Shown here: in pieces, positions 8,945 to 17,503 of the stretch | Layout: each line of letters begins with the position of its first letter | Position numbering within the stretch: position 1 is the stretch's first letter | Assembly: GCA_030428565.1 (NCBI GenBank) | Contig: JAUIDR010000018.1 | Location: 1-58,803 of the forward strand | From: Alphaproteobacteria bacterium | Lineage (GTDB): Bacteria > Pseudomonadota > Alphaproteobacteria > UBA7985 > JAUIBT01 | Length of the DNA: 58,803 bases | Direction: 5' to 3' | Notes under the pieces: generated by a model | The model's database searches: none | The model's input: the letters and a program-made list of their open reading frames with translations, nothing else | What the model was told of the DNA's origin: nothing | Position numbers and translations under genes: made by a program

Positions 8945-9657
8945 TGTTGCCTGCTGGAAGTACCTTTTCAGCCTATGGCACTGGAGCAGCGGGGGGGCGT
9001 CAGCGCCCCAGCGCCAATGAAGCCGCCCAACGCGCGCAATTCACCTTGGCGCTGCGCCGGGCAGGGGTCATGGATACGCGTGTCTTGGCGGCCTTGGAGA
9101 GCGTGCCGCGTCCCGCTTTTGTCCCCGAGGCCTTGCGCTCGCATGCTTATGCCGACTGCGCGCTTGCAATCGGCTTAGGGCAGACGATCTCGGCGCCCTC
9201 GGTGGTTGGCAAAATGACCCAGGTCTTGGCGGTCAATCCTGGCGATAATGTTCTTGAGGTCGGCACCGGCTGTGGCTACCAGGCGGCTATTTTGGCCAGC
9301 CTGGCCCGGCGGGTCGTCAGCATAGAGCGCCACGGCGCGCTGGCCCAGTCAGCTCGTCAACGCTTGTCCGATTTGGGCTATCTAAATGTGACGGTCCTGC
9401 ATGGCGACGGGTTTTGCGGCGCGCCGCAGTCCGCGCCCTTTGACGCGATTATGGTGACGGCGGCCGCACCACACGTCCCGCGCACTTTGGTCGAACAATT
9501 GGCTGATGGTGGTCGCCTCATGATCCCCGTTCAGCGCAGCGGGCAGGCAGGCGAAGTGCGGGCAGAACTGATTTTGCTTCGCCGCCGAGGCGATAAACTG
9601 CTGCAAGAATCGGTCGATCAGGCAAGCTTTGTGCCCATGTTGACGGGCTTGACTTAA
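8944..9657 (+). CDS. pcm: Protein-L-isoaspartate O-methyltransferase
   Basis: 237 residues. The SAM-binding motif VLEVGTGCGYQAAILA is at about residues 99-114, preceded by QTISAPSVVGKM, and followed by DAIMVTAAAPHVP and GGRLMIPV; all are characteristic of PCMT. The enzyme repairs isomerised Asp and Asn in aged proteins. It is directly coupled to surE and followed by the NlpD-like gene, a stationary-phase grouping also found in E. coli (surE-pcm-nlpD). Confidence 0.94.
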   Translation: MLPAGSTFSAYGTGAAGGRQRPSANEAAQRAQFTLALRRAGVMDTRVLAALESVPRPAFVPEALRSHAYADCALAIGLGQTISAPSVVGKMTQVLAVNPGDNVLEVGTGCGYQAAILASLARRVVSIERHGALAQSARQRLSDLGYLNVTVLHGDGFCGAPQSAPFDAIMVTAAAPHVPRTLVEQLADGGRLMIPVQRSGQAGEVRAELILLRRRGDKLLQESVDQASFVPMLTGLT

Positions 9658-9798
9658 GGCCGCCTGCCACATCGCAGCCTAATTCATCCTCAAATCGCCC
9701 CGCTTGACTTGGGCTTGCCACTGGCAAAATTCGCACGATTCGCTACACTATCCGCATTTGATACGTGCATTATTTTGTCATTTCGTAAGGGGTTGATA

Positions 9799-11049
9799 AT
9801 GGCGACCTTGAGCATTTCGGTCATCAAGCATGGCCTAGCCACCGGCATGAGGGGCGCAGTTCGCAAAGCCTGTGTGTTGGGGCTGACGGCTGCGGTTCTT
9901 CAGACCTCCCCGTTTCTAACTGGCCAAGTCATGGCTGGAACAAATGATCTTTTCCCGACCAACAGCACCTCGGGCGGCTTCATTACGGATGGCGGCGTTT
10001 ATGATGTTGTGCAAGGCGACACGCTCTACGGCATTTCCAAGCGTTTCGGCGTCACCGTTTCTGCCATCAAGTCTGCCAACGGCCTAAGCTCCGATATGAT
10101 CGGGCCGGGCAAGCTATTGAAAATTCCAGGATTGGGGACGAACCAAGCCTCGGGCGTTCTGCAACCGACAAGCCTAAACCAGGGTGTTGGCGCCTCGGGC
10201 GGGGCCTTGTTCGCTGGTAGTTCTTACGTCGTCAAGCGCGGTGATACGCTCTATAAGATCTCGGTCGCGAACCAAGTCTCTGTTCGCGATTTGGCGACGA
10301 TTAACCAGCTCAAGAATGGCGATCGCATCTATGTCGGTCAATCGCTGATGCTGCCAGCCAAGCCCGGTGGCCTCGGTCAGTTGACCGCGCATAAACAGCT
10401 GGAAACCCAGCCCGGCACAGGCTTCGGTCTGGCAGGCTCAAAAGCGAGCTCTGGCCTGCAAGCTCAAGGGCTGGGGCGCAGCTTATCCGTTCCCAAGCCG
10501 GTAAGAAAGCCCAGCGCTATTCAGGTCAATTCGCAAGTGGCGTTGGTCAATCAACGCACGCTGGCCCCGACGCCGACCAAAACCAAAGCCGCGACGACGC
10601 CAAGCAAGACCAGCGTTACCCCTACCAGCCAAGTCGCCAAAAAGGACAGCAGCGCGCCCGCCAAGACCAAAGGTGCAAGCCTGATGTGGCCCGTTCGGGG
10701 GCAATTGCTGCAAACCTATGGACTGAAATCTGGCGGCGTGAAAATTGATGGCATTACCATCGCGGTCGCCGATGGCGAGCCCATCAAATCGGCAGGCGAT
10801 GGCATGGTCATGTATGCGGGCAGCGCCCTGGCGGACTTCGGCCAATTGTTGCTGATTAAGCACGACAATGGACTGATTACAGCCTACGCGCACAACAAGA
10901 GCATTAGTGTCTCAAAGGGCCAGCGCGTGACCGCAGGCCAGGTTGTGGCGCTGGCTGGCCAAAGCGGCAACGCCGACCGCCCGCAGCTTCATTTCCAGGT
11001 GCGTGAGAATGGCAAACCGGTCAATCCGCTGCCTTTCTTGACGCGATAG
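9799..11049 (+). CDS. nlpD: LysM/LytM-domain protein, NlpD-like amidase activator
   Basis: 416 residues from the ATG at 9799, which has AAGGGG eight bases upstream; an in-frame TTG at 9709 is less likely. A long signal segment (hydrophobic core CVLGLTAAVLQTSPFL) leads to two LysM modules (about residues 67-111, YDVVQGDTLYGISKRFGV, and 141-187, YVVKRGDTLYKISVANQV), a Pro/Thr/Lys linker, and a C-terminal LytM (M23) domain. The domain lacks the zinc-binding set: the HxGxD region reads KIDGITIA and the HxH region reads QLHF. That degeneracy is typical of NlpD and EnvC, which activate amidases rather than cut glycan peptides. It follows surE-pcm, as in E. coli. Confidence 0.88.
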   Translation: MATLSISVIKHGLATGMRGAVRKACVLGLTAAVLQTSPFLTGQVMAGTNDLFPTNSTSGGFITDGGVYDVVQGDTLYGISKRFGVTVSAIKSANGLSSDMIGPGKLLKIPGLGTNQASGVLQPTSLNQGVGASGGALFAGSSYVVKRGDTLYKISVANQVSVRDLATINQLKNGDRIYVGQSLMLPAKPGGLGQLTAHKQLETQPGTGFGLAGSKASSGLQAQGLGRSLSVPKPVRKPSAIQVNSQVALVNQRTLAPTPTKTKAATTPSKTSVTPTSQVAKKDSSAPAKTKGASLMWPVRGQLLQTYGLKSGGVKIDGITIAVADGEPIKSAGDGMVMYAGSALADFGQLLLIKHDNGLITAYAHNKSISVSKGQRVTAGQVVALAGQSGNADRPQLHFQVRENGKPVNPLPFLTR

Positions 11050-11090
11050 GGCTCCACAAGAACATCAAGGCTTTGCAAGCCGCACCATAG

Positions 11091-11120
11091 AGCCCGGGGC
11101 CAACTGCCTCGGGCTTTATT
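11091..11120. terminator. Terminator between convergent genes
   Basis: Nine-base stem with one G-T pair, AGCCCGGGG (11091-11099) and CCTCGGGCT (11107-11115), then TTATT. It ends the nlpD-like transcript. The stop codon of the opposing lipoprotein gene (11116-11118) abuts the stem, so the hairpin may work in both directions. Confidence 0.7.
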
Positions 11121-11472
11121 CGTTTGAGCAGTTATCGATGCAGACCCGTTCCGGGTACCAGCCTTGTTCTGCCATACAGGAGGTCATGGTCGCCTCCTTG
11201 ATAGTATCGGAGCGATAGCTGAAGACGTCGGGATCATAGGTTGAGCTGAAATTACCGTCGATGTCCTTGGGCCAATCGGTCTGCAACTCTGCTTTGGCCT
11301 TCGCGCCGGCGGCTATCGGGCGGCAAATGGCGAAGGCGATGGTCTTATCACGCGGCACTTCACCTGGGATGGCGAACCAGTGGGTCTCGTAAACGGGAAA
11401 GACACCGCAGCTCGAGACCACCAGAACCGCGCTGGCGCTCAACCAGAGTAAGGAATGGGACAAGAGGCGCAC
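11116..11472 (-). CDS. Small hypothetical lipoprotein
   Basis: 118 residues with a lipoprotein signal peptide: a hydrophobic N-terminus and a VSSC lipobox with Cys at residue 22. The mature part is hydrophilic and has three further Cys, two of them in CIDNC near the end, which could form disulfides. I do not recognise the family. The GTG start lies five bases after the stop of the upstream aminotransferase gene, so it is probably co-transcribed with it, though nothing ties the functions together. Confidence 0.75.
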   Translation of the reverse strand: MRLLSHSLLWLSASAVLVVSSCGVFPVYETHWFAIPGEVPRDKTIAFAICRPIAAGAKAKAELQTDWPKDIDGNFSSTYDPDVFSYRSDTIKEATMTSCMAEQGWYPERVCIDNCSNE

Positions 11473-11476
11473 CGCA

Positions 11477-12664
11477 CTAGTCCTCCATAACGGCCAGCAG
11501 GCCGCGGGCCAGGGGTGCGGCTTGGTCGGGGCGTAGCCCAGCCAGGTTCATGCGACCGCCGCCCACCACATAGATGGCGAAGTCATCGCGCAGCCGTTCG
11601 ACCTGGGCGTCGCTTAGCCCCAAGGTCGAAAACATGCCGCGCTGTTGAGCGATGAAATCGAAGCGATCAGAATTGGACAAACTGCGCATCTGGTCAGCTA
11701 GGCTCTGACGCGCGCTTTGGATTTGCCGGCGCATAGCATCGACCTCAGCGCGCCATCCTTGTTCCAGGGCCGGGTCGTTCAGGATTTCACGCACGACTTC
11801 GGCGCCGTGAGCGGGCGGCATGGAGACCGATAAACGGGTGCGCGCCAACAGAGCGCCGCGCATCGCTTGGGTTGCCTCAGCGGACTTGCCGATCATAATG
11901 GCCGCCCCGATGCGATCGCGATAGAGGCCAAAATTCTTGGAACAGGAGGCCGATATCAGCATTTCGGGCACCCGGCTAGCCATATAGCGTAGGCCCGCGG
12001 CGTCTTCTTCCAAACCCTGGCCGAAACCTTGGTAGGCGATGTCGACGAACGGCACAAAGCCCTGGCTAAGCGCCATATCGGTCAAGCGCTGCCAATCGGC
12101 CATATCAAGGTCGGCACCGGTCGGGTTGTGGCAACAGCCGTGCAGCAACACGATATCACCTGCTGGCACCTTGGCCAGCGTGTCAAACATTTGCGCTTTC
12201 AGCAGGCTTTGGCTGGCAAAGTCAAAGTAGGGGTAGCTCGCCATGGTCAGGCCCGCAGCCGATAGCGTTGGACCGTGGTTCGGCCAGGTTGGAGTGGGCA
12301 GCCAGACCTGCGCGCTGGGGGCACTGCCTTGGATAACCTCGCCCAACAGGCGGATCGAGCCTGACCCGCCGGGTGTCTGCAGCGACACGCAGCGATCACC
12401 CGGTGCGGCCTCTGCCAGCGTCAGCCGCTTGATGGCTTCGTTATAGGCAAGATCGCCTGCCATGCCGACATAAGCCTTACTGGTCTGCTGCTCCAACAAG
12501 CGCCGCTCGGCTTCCTTGACCGCCTTAGGCACTGGGGTGTTGCCGCTTAGATCTTTGAACACGCCGACGCCGAAATCCATTTTGTCGGCGCGCTTGTCCT
12601 CACGATAGAGGCCCATGATCGCCAGGATGGGATCGGGCTTGCTGGGCTTTAGATTTTCAAACAT
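11477..12664 (-). CDS. Aspartate/aromatic amino-acid aminotransferase (class I, beta subgroup)
   Basis: 395 residues from the ATG at 12664, chosen because AAGGAGG sits just upstream and because the family starts MFENLKPSKPDPIL. PLP-fold motifs: GGSGSIRLL, LHGCCHNPTGADL, VDIAYQGFG, and the lysine in SCSKNFGLYRDRIGA that binds PLP. Length and motifs match AspC/TyrB-type enzymes moving amino groups between 2-oxoglutarate and aspartate or aromatic amino acids; sequence alone does not decide the preferred substrate. The lipoprotein gene follows at once. Confidence 0.9.
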   Translation of the reverse strand: MFENLKPSKPDPILAIMGLYREDKRADKMDFGVGVFKDLSGNTPVPKAVKEAERRLLEQQTSKAYVGMAGDLAYNEAIKRLTLAEAAPGDRCVSLQTPGGSGSIRLLGEVIQGSAPSAQVWLPTPTWPNHGPTLSAAGLTMASYPYFDFASQSLLKAQMFDTLAKVPAGDIVLLHGCCHNPTGADLDMADWQRLTDMALSQGFVPFVDIAYQGFGQGLEEDAAGLRYMASRVPEMLISASCSKNFGLYRDRIGAAIMIGKSAEATQAMRGALLARTRLSVSMPPAHGAEVVREILNDPALEQGWRAEVDAMRRQIQSARQSLADQMRSLSNSDRFDFIAQQRGMFSTLGLSDAQVERLRDDFAIYVVGGGRMNLAGLRPDQAAPLARGLLAVMED

Positions 12665-12728
12665 GCAACCTACCTCCTTGAGCAAACCGCAAGATAGCTG
12701 TGTGGCTTTCGGCTGGGGTTTGCGCAGA

Positions 12729-12778
12729 AAACCAATGGGTTAGAGCGCCGCTATCGACGCAAAGTCGCCCATTGGTTT
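12729..12778. promoter_or_regulatory. Perfect 11-bp inverted repeat upstream of the aminotransferase gene
   Basis: Arms AAACCAATGGG (12729-12739) and CCCATTGGTTT (12768-12778), 28 bases apart and 65 bp upstream of the aminotransferase ATG. It could be an operator, or a weak terminator for purA transcripts (minus strand reads into TTTTC). The rest of the 353-bp gap holds only the 12-bp repeat nearer purA. Confidence 0.5.
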
Positions 12779-12958
12779 GTCGGCTTGGCGATGGCAGGCG
12801 CTGTGAATCATTGCCCTAGCCTAGGGCATTTATCAGCAAATGCCAGCCTAAACCCAGACGGCTTCTACCAACCGCAATCCTGCGCTGCAGCGCGGCCATA
12901 TCGTGACCACGCTGCTTGCCATGATCGCCTGCTTGTGCCCAGCGTTGCCGGTGCCAGG

Positions 12959-13006
12959 CCACCTGGATGGCCACCTGAATGGCCACCTGAATGGCCACCT
13001 GGAAGG
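12959..13006. repeat. Four tandem copies of a 12-bp unit after purA
   Basis: Units at 12959-12970, 12971-12982, 12983-12994 and 12995-13006; the two middle units are identical (CCACCTGAATGG) and the outer two differ at one or two bases. The array ends 11 bp before the purA stop codon. No hairpin of note; a likely slippage tract. Confidence 0.8.
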
Positions 13007-13017
13007 CCCAAGTTGGC

Positions 13018-14295
13018 TTAGTCGCCGAAGGGATCGGTCACAAGGATTGTGTCCTCGCGCTCGGGACTGGTAGAAAGCAGAGCGACCGGGCATTCAATCA
13101 GTTCTTCGATATGACGCACGTACTTGACCGCTTCGGCGGGCAGTTCGGCCCATGTGCGCGCACCAAAGGTGCTGTCTTTCCAACCCGGCAGCTCCTCATA
13201 GATCGGCTTGACGCGTTCTTGCTCAGCGGTCGCTGAGGGGAAGTAGTCGATACGCTTGCCGTCGAGTTCGTAGCCAATGCAGACCTTGATGACATCCATG
13301 CCGTCCAGAACGTCCAACTTGGTCAGGGCAATGCCATTGATGCCGCCAATCTTCATGGCCTGGCGGACCATGACCGCATCAAACCAGCCGCAGCGGCGAC
13401 GGCGGCCGGTAACGGTGCCAAATTCGCGGCCGCGCTCGCCCAGTCCTTCGCCAACTTCGTCGAACAGCTCGGTTGGGAAGGGGCCATTGCCGACGCGGGT
13501 TGTGTAAGCTTTCGTGATACCCAGAGCATAGGTGCGGCTCATGTCCCCCATGCCCGAGCCGGTGCCGGCTTGCGGGGCCACGGTGTTCGACGAGGTGACA
13601 AAGGGGAAGGTGCCGTGATCCACGTCTAACATGATGCCTTGCGCGCCTTCGAACAGGATGCGACGTCCAGCCTTGCGGTCTTCGTCCAGGCGCTGCCAAA
13701 CACGGTCAATATAGGGGTCCAGCTTGGGGGCAACGGCCATGATCTCGGCCAACAAGTCGTCGTAGGTGAAGGGCTCGTAGCCCATGCCGACGGCCAAAGC
13801 ATTATGGTGCTCCAGCAGCATGGTCAGACGCTCTTTTAGCTGCTCTGGCTGGCGCAGGTCGCCAACGCGGATTGAACGGCGCGCGATCTTATCCTCGTAG
13901 GCCGGGCCAATGCCGCGCCCGGTGGTGCCGATGTGCTTGTTACGGCGCTGATCCAGGGTAACGTGAACCGGCAGGATCAGGGTGGCATTAGAGGCCAGGC
14001 GCAGCTTGCCCGGATTGACAGTCAAGCCCGCTTCGGTAACGCGCTCAATCTCTTTGATAAGCGCCCAGGGATCTACGACGACACCGTTACCAATGTAAGA
14101 AATGGTGTTGTCGCGTACGACGCCCGACGGCAGCAGGCTAAGCGCATAGGACTTGCCGTCGATGACCAGCGTATGGCCTGCGTTATGACCACCTTGGAAG
14201 CGAACCACGCGATCTGCGCGGCTGGAGAGCCAATCGACGATCTTGCCTTTGCCTTCGTCACCCCACTGGGTGCCGACAACCACAACATTGGTCAT
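13018..14295 (-). CDS. purA: Adenylosuccinate synthetase
   Basis: 425 residues from the ATG at 14295, where the family start [18 protein letters not shown] lies; a longer upstream frame has no support. Key segments: the P-loop-like [40 protein letters not shown] and [18 protein letters not shown]. The enzyme joins IMP and aspartate using GTP, the first committed step to AMP. Complete and ordinary. Confidence 0.96.
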   Translation of the reverse strand: MTNVVVVGTQWGDEGKGKIVDWLSSRADRVVRFQGGHNAGHTLVIDGKSYALSLLPSGVVRDNTISYIGNGVVVDPWALIKEIERVTEAGLTVNPGKLRLASNATLILPVHVTLDQRRNKHIGTTGRGIGPAYEDKIARRSIRVGDLRQPEQLKERLTMLLEHHNALAVGMGYEPFTYDDLLAEIMAVAPKLDPYIDRVWQRLDEDRKAGRRILFEGAQGIMLDVDHGTFPFVTSSNTVAPQAGTGSGMGDMSRTYALGITKAYTTRVGNGPFPTELFDEVGEGLGERGREFGTVTGRRRRCGWFDAVMVRQAMKIGGINGIALTKLDVLDGMDVIKVCIGYELDGKRIDYFPSATAEQERVKPIYEELPGWKDSTFGARTWAELPAEAVKYVRHIEELIECPVALLSTSPEREDTILVTDPFGD

Positions 14296-14435
14296 AAACT
14301 GTGCGTCCTTGCATCTATTCGTTGGAGCCCGACAAAAGCATAGCGCGCCCGGCTTGTCAGGTGCCATCCTGTCGCTGAGGATCGAATAGGGCGATTGTCG
14401 CCAGGGTTAAGGTGCGGGAACCCAGGCTCACAGCG

Positions 14436-15485
14436 CTAGCGCAGTCGTCGTGGTCGGAACAAGCGGCGGACGAGCGGCTCGCCTTTGGCACTCTCACGAT
14501 AGAGCATGAAGAGACCCGAACCGACGATCAGCGCGCTGCCAATCAGCGTCCAGTGATCCATGCCCTCGCCGAAATAAAAGATCGACCACAGCATGTTATA
14601 GATCAATAGCGCGTATTCCATGGGCGCCGCAACGTGGCTGGGCGCCAGGCGGTAGGCTTGGAACAACAACAGGAATCCAACGACCGCGAACAAGCCGATG
14701 GCGACCAGAATATAGAGGTGCTCGCGCGTCGGCCAGACCCAAGGCCGTAGCAAGAAGGTCAGCGAGTCGGGCGTGTATTGCAGCGCCCAGCCATCGCCAA
14801 ACACCAACAACATAAAGGCGCCAATCAGCATATTTGCGAACATAAAGACCAGCGACATTGAGGTCGCGGACTCGGTCTTTCCCAGCCAAGAAGTCATCGA
14901 TTGAGCGGTCGCGTAGGCCACCGCAGCGGTCAAGGCGAACAGAGCGGGGACCAAGGGAATGTCGGCATCTGGGCGGATCATGACAATCACACCTAAGAAA
15001 CCGACCAGGATGCTCGCCATGCGTCGCCAACCCACATCTGCCTTGCCGAAAAACCAGGATATCAGCGTGATATAGAGCGGCGCGGTAAAGAAAAGCACCG
15101 TGGCTTGCGCCAGCGTCAAAGAGGCAAAAGCCAGGTAGTAAGTTGTGAAGGACACCACCAAAATCAGCGCCCGCACGCTCTGCCAAAATGGACGGGTCAG
15201 CTGCATGCTGCGTCCGCCATCCAGCACCCAGGACAAAAAGATCATCGGCCAGACCGCAATCAGGCTGCGGATAAATACGACCTCATGCACCGGATAGCTG
15301 TCTGATAGGTTCTTGACAAACACGTCTTGTAAGGAGAAGAGCGCCAAGGCTGCAACGATCATCAGCAAGCCGATTGCAATCTTGCCTTGATTGTCGTCGT
15401 CGTGCTGAGGAGCCGTGCCGCTGGTCTCAGGTGCTCCGGTCTCAGGTGCTAAGGGTTTGGCAGACGGTTGGAGCTGGTCTGACAT
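14436..15485 (-). CDS. DMT-superfamily permease with two EamA domains
   Basis: 349 residues from the ATG at 15485, the first with a sensible N-terminus (MSDQLQPSAKP). About 25 low-complexity residues lead into ten predicted membrane helices arranged as two EamA repeats (first starting GLLMIVAALALFSLQDVFVKN, second after the GADIPLVPALFAL-like middle). Members of this family export metabolites or amino acids; some related proteins transport S-adenosylmethionine. Substrate unknown. The 298-bp gap upstream shows only a weak 7-bp hairpin (15687-15707, CCTGGAA/TTCCAGG) downstream of the potC-like gene. Confidence 0.85.
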   Translation of the reverse strand: MSDQLQPSAKPLAPETGAPETSGTAPQHDDDNQGKIAIGLLMIVAALALFSLQDVFVKNLSDSYPVHEVVFIRSLIAVWPMIFLSWVLDGGRSMQLTRPFWQSVRALILVVSFTTYYLAFASLTLAQATVLFFTAPLYITLISWFFGKADVGWRRMASILVGFLGVIVMIRPDADIPLVPALFALTAAVAYATAQSMTSWLGKTESATSMSLVFMFANMLIGAFMLLVFGDGWALQYTPDSLTFLLRPWVWPTREHLYILVAIGLFAVVGFLLLFQAYRLAPSHVAAPMEYALLIYNMLWSIFYFGEGMDHWTLIGSALIVGSGLFMLYRESAKGEPLVRRLFRPRRLR

Positions 15486-15783
15486 GAGCGTGTCCCTGGA
15501 AAATGCTTGCGCGCCTTGTAACCACGCGGGGGCGGTGGTCCAGGCTGTTGGCCGGATTGATACTGTCAATCCTCGCAATACCCTGCCCAGCCACGGCGCT
15601 CGCTCTCATCCGCGACCGCACTGCTTTAGGCGCGTCACTTTCCAGATAAGCCTCTGATAAATCGCGGCAATATTTGCTTTAAGAAGCCTGGAAAGACAGC
15701 TTCCAGGGCGCCTTTCTGCGTGCCTTCTTGGGCGCAATTGTTGCCGCCTGCCTGGATGCGGTGCTTGGAGTCCGATCCGGGCG

Positions 15784-16635
15784 CTAAGCTTTGCGCTGGA
15801 ACAGGATCATCAACAGAGCCAAGCCGGATGAGCCCAACATGAGCAGCAGCGAGACCGCGTTAAGCAGCGGAGTTGAGCCCTCCTTGAGGCGGTCGAACAT
15901 GGCGATGGTTAAGGGCGCTTCGGATCCCACGAGCATGAGTGTGGTGTTGAAATTCTCAAAGCTCATTAAGAAGGCCACCCCAAAACCACCGACCAGGGCT
16001 GGCAGCAAGTAAGGGATGGTCACCGTGCGAACAGCGGTCAAAGGCCCGGCGCCCAAGTTCAAAGCGGCCTCTTCTAAACTGCGGTCAAACTTCTGTAGCC
16101 GCGCCGAGATGACCAAGGTGACAATCGTAGTAATGAAGGAAAACTGGCCCAAAATGACCAGCGTCAGGCCCGGCCGCAGAGCGTAAATATCCCAACCCAA
16201 ACCGTCCTCTAGCCCGTTAGCCAGCGTTGAAGAAAAGACCAAGATTGAAATGCCCAGCACGATGCCGGGAATGACCAAGGGCAGCAGCATCAAAACGTAG
16301 AGCAGGCCGCGCAGCGGGAATTCATAACGGTTGAATAAGAAGGCATTGGTTGTCCCAACGCAGACCGACAAGGCCGAAACAAAGACCGCGATAAAACCAG
16401 AATTGCTGAGCGCGCGCATGATGGGGCGCTCGTTAAAGACCCCGATCATGGGCCGCTCATCGCCAAAGAACCAGGCCAAGGTGAAGCCTTCCCAAGGGAG
16501 CGAAGGAAAGAGGCTGTCATTGAAGGCGAATATTGAAACCACTAGCAAGGGCAGGGCCAGATAGACGAAGAACAGCACGATGTAGGCGCGGTAGATCAGC
16601 GTCAAAGACAGGGGTTGGCGAATGGATGGGATCAT
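15784..16635 (-). CDS. potC: Polyamine-type ABC transporter permease (PotC/PotI class)
   Basis: 283 residues with six predicted membrane segments and the cytoplasmic EAA loop EEAALNLGAGPLTAVRTVTI, which docks on the ATPase. Length and the FAFNDSLFPSLPWEGFTLAWF start match PotC/PotI/YdcV. It is the last gene of the SBP-ATPase-permease-permease operon, ten bases after the first permease. Polyamine specificity is inferred from family similarity. Confidence 0.88.
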   Translation of the reverse strand: MIPSIRQPLSLTLIYRAYIVLFFVYLALPLLVVSIFAFNDSLFPSLPWEGFTLAWFFGDERPMIGVFNERPIMRALSNSGFIAVFVSALSVCVGTTNAFLFNRYEFPLRGLLYVLMLLPLVIPGIVLGISILVFSSTLANGLEDGLGWDIYALRPGLTLVILGQFSFITTIVTLVISARLQKFDRSLEEAALNLGAGPLTAVRTVTIPYLLPALVGGFGVAFLMSFENFNTTLMLVGSEAPLTIAMFDRLKEGSTPLLNAVSLLLMLGSSGLALLMILFQRKA

Positions 16636-16645
16636 GCGTCGCCTC

Positions 16646-17503
16646 CTATGTCATGGTCTTTTCAAGCGTTTGGCCGGTGAGCTTCAGCATGGCCCAAACG
16701 ATGAGAGAAGAAAGAATTAGCAGCATGAAGCCGAAGGCCGCGCCCAGCTCCCAATTAAAGCGCACGATAAATTGCGAGTAGATGAGTTCGGTAAACCACA
16801 GGCTATCTTTGCCACCTAGCATGGTCGGGGTCAGATAGTTACCCAGGCTCAACATGAAGACCACAATCGAGCCCGACGCGATGCCTGGCATAGCGTGGGG
16901 AATGACGATTTCGCGCAAAATCGACAGGTTGGACCCGCCCAGGTCATAGCCCGCTTCGATAATGCTATCATCCAGGCTCTCAATGGTCGTCACCAGGGGC
17001 ACCACCATGAACAACATGGAGGTATAGACCAGGCCGACAATCATCGCGACGTCGTTGTACAGCATCTCGACAGGGCCATCGACCAGGCCCAGCCATTGCA
17101 GCAGGTTCGAGAAAATACCGGTCTCGCGCAGCAAGATCATCCAGCCGAAGGTGCGCACCAGCTCGGAGACCCAAAAAGGCACCAAGCAGAGCAAGAACAG
17201 CGCTGATTGCAGGCGCCCTTTGGCGATTTTGGCAATATAGAAGGCGACCGGAAAGCCGATGACAAGCGTAAGCAGCGTGGCCAAGATCGACATGAACGCG
17301 GTGCGCATGAAGGTCACAAGGTAGAGCGGCTCGGTCAAAAAGGTCAGGTAGTTAGCGGGGCTGGTCTGATATTGCCCGACACCGATACGCTCGCGGATCG
17401 AGACCAAGAACATGTCGATATGGGGAATGATAATCAACAGCCCAAGCCAGAGCAGCAGGGGCGTTAGCAAGAGGAACAGGCCCAGCTTGGCTCCAGCACG
17501 CAT
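16646..17503 (-). CDS. potB: Polyamine-type ABC transporter permease (PotB/PotH class)
   Basis: 285 residues, six predicted membrane segments. The EAA loop reads EAGYDLGGSNLSILREIVIPH, and the N-terminal third (YQTSPANYLTFLTEPLYLVTFMRTA, in two pieces) is PotB-like. The ATG shares one base with the stop of the ATPase gene, so the two are translationally coupled. It pairs with the downstream permease to form the channel. Confidence 0.88.
   Translation of the reverse strand: MRAGAKLGLFLLLTPLLLWLGLLIIIPHIDMFLVSIRERIGVGQYQTSPANYLTFLTEPLYLVTFMRTAFMSILATLLTLVIGFPVAFYIAKIAKGRLQSALFLLCLVPFWVSELVRTFGWMILLRETGIFSNLLQWLGLVDGPVEMLYNDVAMIVGLVYTSMLFMVVPLVTTIESLDDSIIEAGYDLGGSNLSILREIVIPHAMPGIASGSIVVFMLSLGNYLTPTMLGGKDSLWFTELIYSQFIVRFNWELGAAFGFMLLILSSLIVWAMLKLTGQTLEKTMT

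Noticed and set aside
12785-13021. A 78-codon plus-strand open frame after purA
   Set aside because: Its end is the 12-bp repeat read as WPPEWPPEWPP; no ribosome site and no family resemblance.
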